Origin: Thermodesulfobacteriota bacterium
Lineage (GTDB): Bacteria > Desulfobacterota > Thermodesulfobacteria > Thermodesulfobacteriales > Thermodesulfatatoraceae
Length of the DNA stretch: 16,490 nt
NCBI GenBank assembly: GCA_013154385.1
Contig: JAADCO010000110.1
Location: 1 to 16,490, forward strand
Reading direction: 5' to 3'
Shown in pieces: positions 13,808 through 16,490 of this stretch. The notes below the pieces were generated by a model. The model saw only the letters and a list, made by a program, of their open reading frames with translations. It searched no databases and was not told where the DNA came from. The translations under genes were made by a program, and so were the position numbers. The number at the start of each line of letters is the position of its first letter. Position 1 is the stretch's first letter.

Positions 13808-13816
13808 GCCCCCTTT
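13795..13816. terminator. Intrinsic terminator, bidirectional, with a stop codon in its loop
   Basis: Perfect inverted repeat: AAAGGGGGC (13795-13803), loop CTAA, GCCCCCTTT (13808-13816), followed by CTTT on the plus strand and by TTGTGTTTTT on the minus strand. It lies between the convergent ends of the coiled-coil gene (plus; its TAA stop at 13805-13807 forms the loop) and the ferredoxin gene (minus), and can serve both. Confidence 0.85.
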
Positions 13817-13837
13817 CTTTGGAAATTTAAAGTTTTC

Positions 13838-14026
13838 TTAGACTTCGGTTACGGTGATGGAGCCCGTAGGGCAAACCTCAACACAGGTCTCACAGCCGAG
13901 GCAGTCTTCAGGACGAGCGATTACCGGCTTTCCGTCCTCTCCTTCATCGTAAACCTGAGCCGGGCAAGCCTCGATGCACTCTCCATCAGCCTGACAGGTG
14001 TCGTAGTTAATGGTAATTTCAAACAT
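13838..14026 (-). CDS. Ferredoxin with one Asp-liganded cluster (7Cys/Asp type)
   Basis: 62-residue soluble bacterial ferredoxin with two cluster motifs. The second is complete (Cys42, Cys45, Cys48, Cys52). The first reads C-x2-D-x2-C-x3-C, with Asp14 where the second cysteine should be (Cys11, Asp14, Cys17, Cys21). Aspartate in this position is known from Pyrococcus furiosus ferredoxin and Desulfovibrio africanus ferredoxin III, where the cluster converts between 3Fe and 4Fe forms. There is no long insert. The ATG at 14026 has an ideal ribosome site (AAGGAGG, 5 bases upstream), which suggests strong expression. It lies 33 bases after the DsrN-like gene on the same strand and ends in a terminator. 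It is likely a low-potential electron carrier for sulfur or carbon metabolism; its partner is not shown. Confidence 0.93.
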   Translation of the reverse strand: MFEITINYDTCQADGECIEACPAQVYDEGEDGKPVIARPEDCLGCETCVEVCPTGSITVTEV

Positions 14027-14059
14027 AAGCGCCTCCTTCTCTGGTTTAAATTTTTTTGA

Positions 14060-15508
14060 TTAACCCGTTCGGAGTTCCCGCGTCGCCCCTTCTTCTAATT
14101 CCCTCCGAAAATAATGTAAAGGTCCCAGACGATATTTTTTCCAGGCCTGGGCCACCTTTACCAAACCGGGAGCCCATTCCGTCTGGCCTAGAGCGTGTAT
14201 GTGAGTATAGGCACCAAGAATATTCCTGTAAACTATGCCATCACGCTTTTGTCCGAAACCATGTCCTTTTAGAAGGCTAAAAGCAAAAGAAACGGCTTCT
14301 TCTTTCAAATTTATCGGACGTGAATAGTGAAACTCGTGACCGATGATAGAGGTCTCCGGAGCATAGTAGGGATTGGAACCGCTCACCTTGGCCTTGACGT
14401 AGCCGTGCCCCTGAGGCCGCTCACAGACCTCGAAGTCCACCGGCAAGGCCCCCACCATGGGATACTTCTTCCCCTGCCAGAAGATGTAGCGGCCCAGGAA
14501 CATCAAACCGCCGCACTCGGCATAGATGGGAAGGCCCGCTTCTGCGGCTTCCCGCAGATCCTGGCGCAAATCGCGGTTCTCCGCGAGGGCCTCGGCCTGG
14601 GTCTCCGGGAAACCGCCTCCGATGTAGAGGGCGTCCACTTCGGGGAGCCTCCTCAGGGAGAGGCTGTCGAACTCCAGGACCTCCGCCCCGTGGGCCCTCA
14701 GGGCCTCGAAGTTTTCGGGATAGTAGAACTGAAAGGCCCGGTCCCGAAAGACACCGATGACCACCTCCGCGGGCTCCTCGCGCCAGCGCAGGGGCTCACC
14801 CGAAAGCGCCGGGGCCTTCCGGGCAATATCGAGCAGGGCGTCGAGATCCACGTTTTTGAGGACGATTTCCGTGAGCCGCTCGACCACCTCCTCCCCGGCC
14901 TCGTGTTCCTGCCAGGGCAGGAGCCCCAGATGACGCATGGGAAAGGCAAAACCCTTGAGACGGGGGAGGATCCCCAAGACTTTCAGGTCGGTGTAGCGTT
15001 CGATGGTCTCGCGGATGATCCTCTCGTGCCGGGCGCGGACGATCTGGTTCAAGATGACGCCGGCCAGGCGAATGTCGGGTTCAAGGATCTGGCAACCCTT
15101 GACGAAGGCCGCAAGACTCCGCGTGACCTTCGTGCAGTTGAGCACGAGAATCACGGGGGCATCCAGGATGCGCGCGAGCTGGGCCGTGCTGCAACTGCCC
15201 TCCACGTCCACCCCGTCGAGAAGCCCGCGGTTGCCCTCGATGACCGCAAGCGAGCCCTCTTCACGACGCGCCAGGAAGGAAGCCCGGATGACCTCGGGCT
15301 TCATGAAAAAGGGATCGAGATTGTAACACGGCCTTCCGGCGGCAAAGGAAAGCCAGCCAGCGTCTATGTAATCGGGGCCCTTTTTGAAGGGCACCACCGC
15401 TTCGTCCCGCTTGCGGAGGGCCCCCAGCAACCCCAGGGTGAAGAGGGTCTTCCCCGCCCCTCCACTCTGCCCCGAAATGACCAGACGCGGAAACGCAAAC
15501 TTCTTCAT
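14060..15508 (-). CDS. dsrN: CbiA/CobB-fold amidase, probable DsrN (siroheme amidase)
   Basis: 482-residue glutamine-dependent amidase of the cobyrinic acid a,c-diamide synthase family. The N-terminal ATPase half has a P-loop SGQSGGAGKT (12-21), KGPDYID (43-49) and EGNRGLLDG (91-99). The C-terminal glutaminase half has GGGFPE (297-302), the nucleophile in YAECGGL (Cys332), GHEFHYS (390-396) and AYTHIH (433-438). Alone this could be CbiA of cobalamin synthesis. Its place directly after a DsrP gene, with no other cobalamin gene nearby, favours DsrN, the homologue linked to amidation of siroheme in dissimilatory sulfite reductase and found after dsrP in Allochromatium. I chose the ATG at 15508 because family similarity begins there; no clear ribosome site precedes it. 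A hairpin terminator separates it from dsrP. The last 280 bases of the gene are markedly less GC-rich than the rest. Confidence 0.82.
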   Translation of the reverse strand: MKKFAFPRLVISGQSGGAGKTLFTLGLLGALRKRDEAVVPFKKGPDYIDAGWLSFAAGRPCYNLDPFFMKPEVIRASFLARREEGSLAVIEGNRGLLDGVDVEGSCSTAQLARILDAPVILVLNCTKVTRSLAAFVKGCQILEPDIRLAGVILNQIVRARHERIIRETIERYTDLKVLGILPRLKGFAFPMRHLGLLPWQEHEAGEEVVERLTEIVLKNVDLDALLDIARKAPALSGEPLRWREEPAEVVIGVFRDRAFQFYYPENFEALRAHGAEVLEFDSLSLRRLPEVDALYIGGGFPETQAEALAENRDLRQDLREAAEAGLPIYAECGGLMFLGRYIFWQGKKYPMVGALPVDFEVCERPQGHGYVKAKVSGSNPYYAPETSIIGHEFHYSRPINLKEEAVSFAFSLLKGHGFGQKRDGIVYRNILGAYTHIHALGQTEWAPGLVKVAQAWKKYRLGPLHYFRRELEEGATRELRTG

Positions 15509-15522
15509 GGCTTCAACTCTAA

Positions 15523-15551
15523 ACCCTAGCGCCCTTTGGGCAAGGTGGCAA
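15523..15551 (-). promoter_or_regulatory. Candidate promoter for dsrN with an inverted repeat in the spacer
   Basis: On the minus strand TTGCCA (15551-15546), 17 bases, then TAGGGT (15528-15523). The spacer contains the inverted repeat GCCC-AAA-GGGC (15541-15531), a possible operator. The site lies just after the dsrP terminator and would start transcription near 15516, about 8 bases before the ATG. The -10 is weak. Confidence 0.3.
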
Positions 15552-15560
15552 AAAAGAAAA

Positions 15561-15583
15561 GAGGCCGTGAAAATCACGGCCTC
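15561..15583. terminator. Intrinsic terminator between dsrP and dsrN
   Basis: GAGGCCGTGA (15561-15570), loop AAA, TCACGGCCTC (15574-15583): a 10-base-pair perfect stem flanked by A-rich and T-rich runs, so it works in both directions. On the minus strand it is followed by TTTTCTTTTTT and lies 33 bases after the dsrP stop. It should end the dsr transcript before dsrN. Confidence 0.88.
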
Positions 15584-15615
15584 TTTTTCTTGCGTCTTTT
15601 AGATACATCGAGCTC

Positions 15616-16490
15616 TTAAATGAGACCCCGGCTCTCCATCACCGAGATGGCGATCTTGTAGAGGACGGTGATGATGAGGAATCCAGCAGCATAGACTCCG
15701 ATGGAAATCATCACCTCGGGGAAGGTGGGCATATACTCCGTGATCTTCTCCAGCGGGTTGGGGACGAAACCGCCGACGATGAGCCCCATACCCTTGTCGA
15801 TCCAGGTGCCGATGACCACGAGGATGCAGAGGAGAGGCAGGAGCCCCAGGTTGTTGCGCGTCTTCGGGATGACCAGGAGTATGGCCGCAATGATCATCAA
15901 CCCGTAGGCCGTCCACATCCAGGGCACGAGTTTCATGTGGTTGTGGAGACCCACGAAGAGATATTTGATGGACCATTGATGGCTCGGGATACCGCTGTAG
16001 AAGGCCGTAAAGAGCTCACAGCCAAAGAGGAAGAGGTTGGCCAAGAGAGCATAGGTGATGGTCTTGGCCAGGGCGCGGATGGCCTTCTCTCCCGGATCGA
16101 ACCTGGTGAAAGCCTTGACGATGTAGATCAGGAGAAGGAGCAAGGCCGGACCGGAGCAGAAAGCCGAGGCCAAGAACCTGGGGGCCATGACGGCCGTCAG
16201 CCAGAAGTGACGACCGGGCAAACCGGCGTACAAGAAAGCCGTGACCGTGTGAATGCTGAAGGCCCACGGAATAGAAAGATAGATAAAGGGCTTCACCCAG
16301 TCGGGATACTTGTCGCCCTTGTAGATCGCGTGAAGCGCCGACCAGCCGCAGATGAGGTTGATCAGAAGATAGCCGTTCAACACGATCATGTCGTAGAAGA
16401 GCATCGAATGCGGGGTGGGATGCAGCAGCACGTTGAAGAGCCGGTGAGTTTGACCGATGTCCACGACGATGAAGAGCAAGCACATGGTCA
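15616..16490 (-). CDS. dsrP: DsrP-type integral membrane quinol-interacting subunit (NrfD family), 5' end off the right edge
   Basis: C-terminal 291 residues of an NrfD/PsrC-family polytopic membrane protein; full-length DsrP has roughly 390-410 residues, so about the first 100 are missing. At least seven membrane segments are visible. Stretches that point to DsrP rather than HmcC or other NrfD proteins are LPGRHFWLTAVMAPRFLASA, FDPGEKAIRALAKTITYALL, YLFVGLHNHMKLVPWMWT, IPKTRNN, WIDKGMGLIVGGFVPNPLEK and the closing EYMPTFPEVMISIGVYAAGF with VLYKIAISV. DsrP belongs to the DsrMKJOP complex, which moves electrons between the menaquinone pool and cytoplasmic sulfur metabolism (the DsrC trisulfide). 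The other subunits would lie to the right, outside the window. The gene is followed by a terminator and the DsrN-like gene. Confidence 0.88.
   Translation of the reverse strand, partial: TMCLLFIVVDIGQTHRLFNVLLHPTPHSMLFYDMIVLNGYLLINLICGWSALHAIYKGDKYPDWVKPFIYLSIPWAFSIHTVTAFLYAGLPGRHFWLTAVMAPRFLASAFCSGPALLLLLIYIVKAFTRFDPGEKAIRALAKTITYALLANLFLFGCELFTAFYSGIPSHQWSIKYLFVGLHNHMKLVPWMWTAYGLMIIAAILLVIPKTRNNLGLLPLLCILVVIGTWIDKGMGLIVGGFVPNPLEKITEYMPTFPEVMISIGVYAAGFLIITVLYKIAISVMESRGLI

Noticed and set aside
14060..15508. Cobalamin CbiA as the primary call
   Set aside because: The fold fits, but there are no other cobalamin genes nearby and dsrP is adjacent. Kept as an alternative within the dsrN entry.
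14327..15529. 400-codon plus-strand frame opposite dsrN
   Set aside because: The minus strand carries an intact amidase with all expected motifs; the plus frame has no domain and shadow-type composition.
1..16490. CRISPR array, insertion sequence, tRNA or rRNA
   Set aside because: No regularly spaced repeats, transposase motifs, terminal inverted repeats or cloverleaf/rRNA signatures were seen on either strand.

Overview
This window (about 16.5 kb, mostly 60-65 % GC by eye, no rRNA or tRNA seen) looks like the chromosome of an anaerobic, probably thermophilic sulfur-metabolising bacterium. The strongest pointer is the right edge: a DsrP-type membrane subunit of the DsrMKJOP complex, followed by a CbiA-fold amidase in the position of DsrN (siroheme amidase) and a seven-cysteine ferredoxin with an aspartate in place of one ligand. 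Menaquinone made by the futalosine route (mqnB, mqnD), DUF362 iron-sulfur proteins and the compact, overlapping gene layout fit a Desulfobacterota/Thermodesulfobacteriota-type genome. The lineage is an inference from gene content, not from a marker gene.

Layout. (1) 1-5606, minus strand: one tightly packed run pstC-pstA-pstB-phoU-RDD protein-mqnB-mqnD. It encodes the membrane and ATPase parts of the high-affinity phosphate importer, then a double-length PhoU whose C-terminal half resembles the DUF47 Pit-accessory family, then a small RDD membrane protein and two menaquinone (futalosine pathway) enzymes. pstS, the phosphate-binding protein, is not in the cluster. (2) 5607-5743: divergent regulatory region. 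(3) 5744-7308, plus strand: a DUF362 protein with two 4Fe-4S motifs, overlapping by 4 bases a Mut7-C-type zinc-ribbon protein. (4) 7276-9711, minus strand: secreted DUF4198 protein, small histidine-rich membrane protein and membrane histidine kinase. The last two appear to carry related membrane modules. No response regulator is present. (5) 9789-11811, plus strand: a solitary LivF-type ABC ATPase and a PaaK-family protein whose ATP-binding loop is degenerate. (6) 11783-13162, minus strand: a membrane-anchored M23 (LytM) peptidase, divergent from a small coiled-coil membrane protein (13220-13807, plus). (7) 13838-16490, minus strand: ferredoxin, DsrN-like amidase and partial DsrP.

Working together: phosphate import and its PhoU-type control share a transcript with menaquinone synthesis. 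Menaquinone is the expected quinone partner of DsrMKJOP at the other end of the window, where the DsrN-like protein would supply amidated siroheme for dissimilatory sulfite reductase and the ferredoxin would serve low-potential electron transfer. Gene spacing is very small throughout, with two 3'-3' convergent coding overlaps (7276-7308 and 11783-11811). Two clear hairpin terminators are visible (13795-13816 and 15561-15583). No mobile element, CRISPR array or tRNA was seen. There is no gene-free stretch longer than 300 bases; the longest is 5607-5743.
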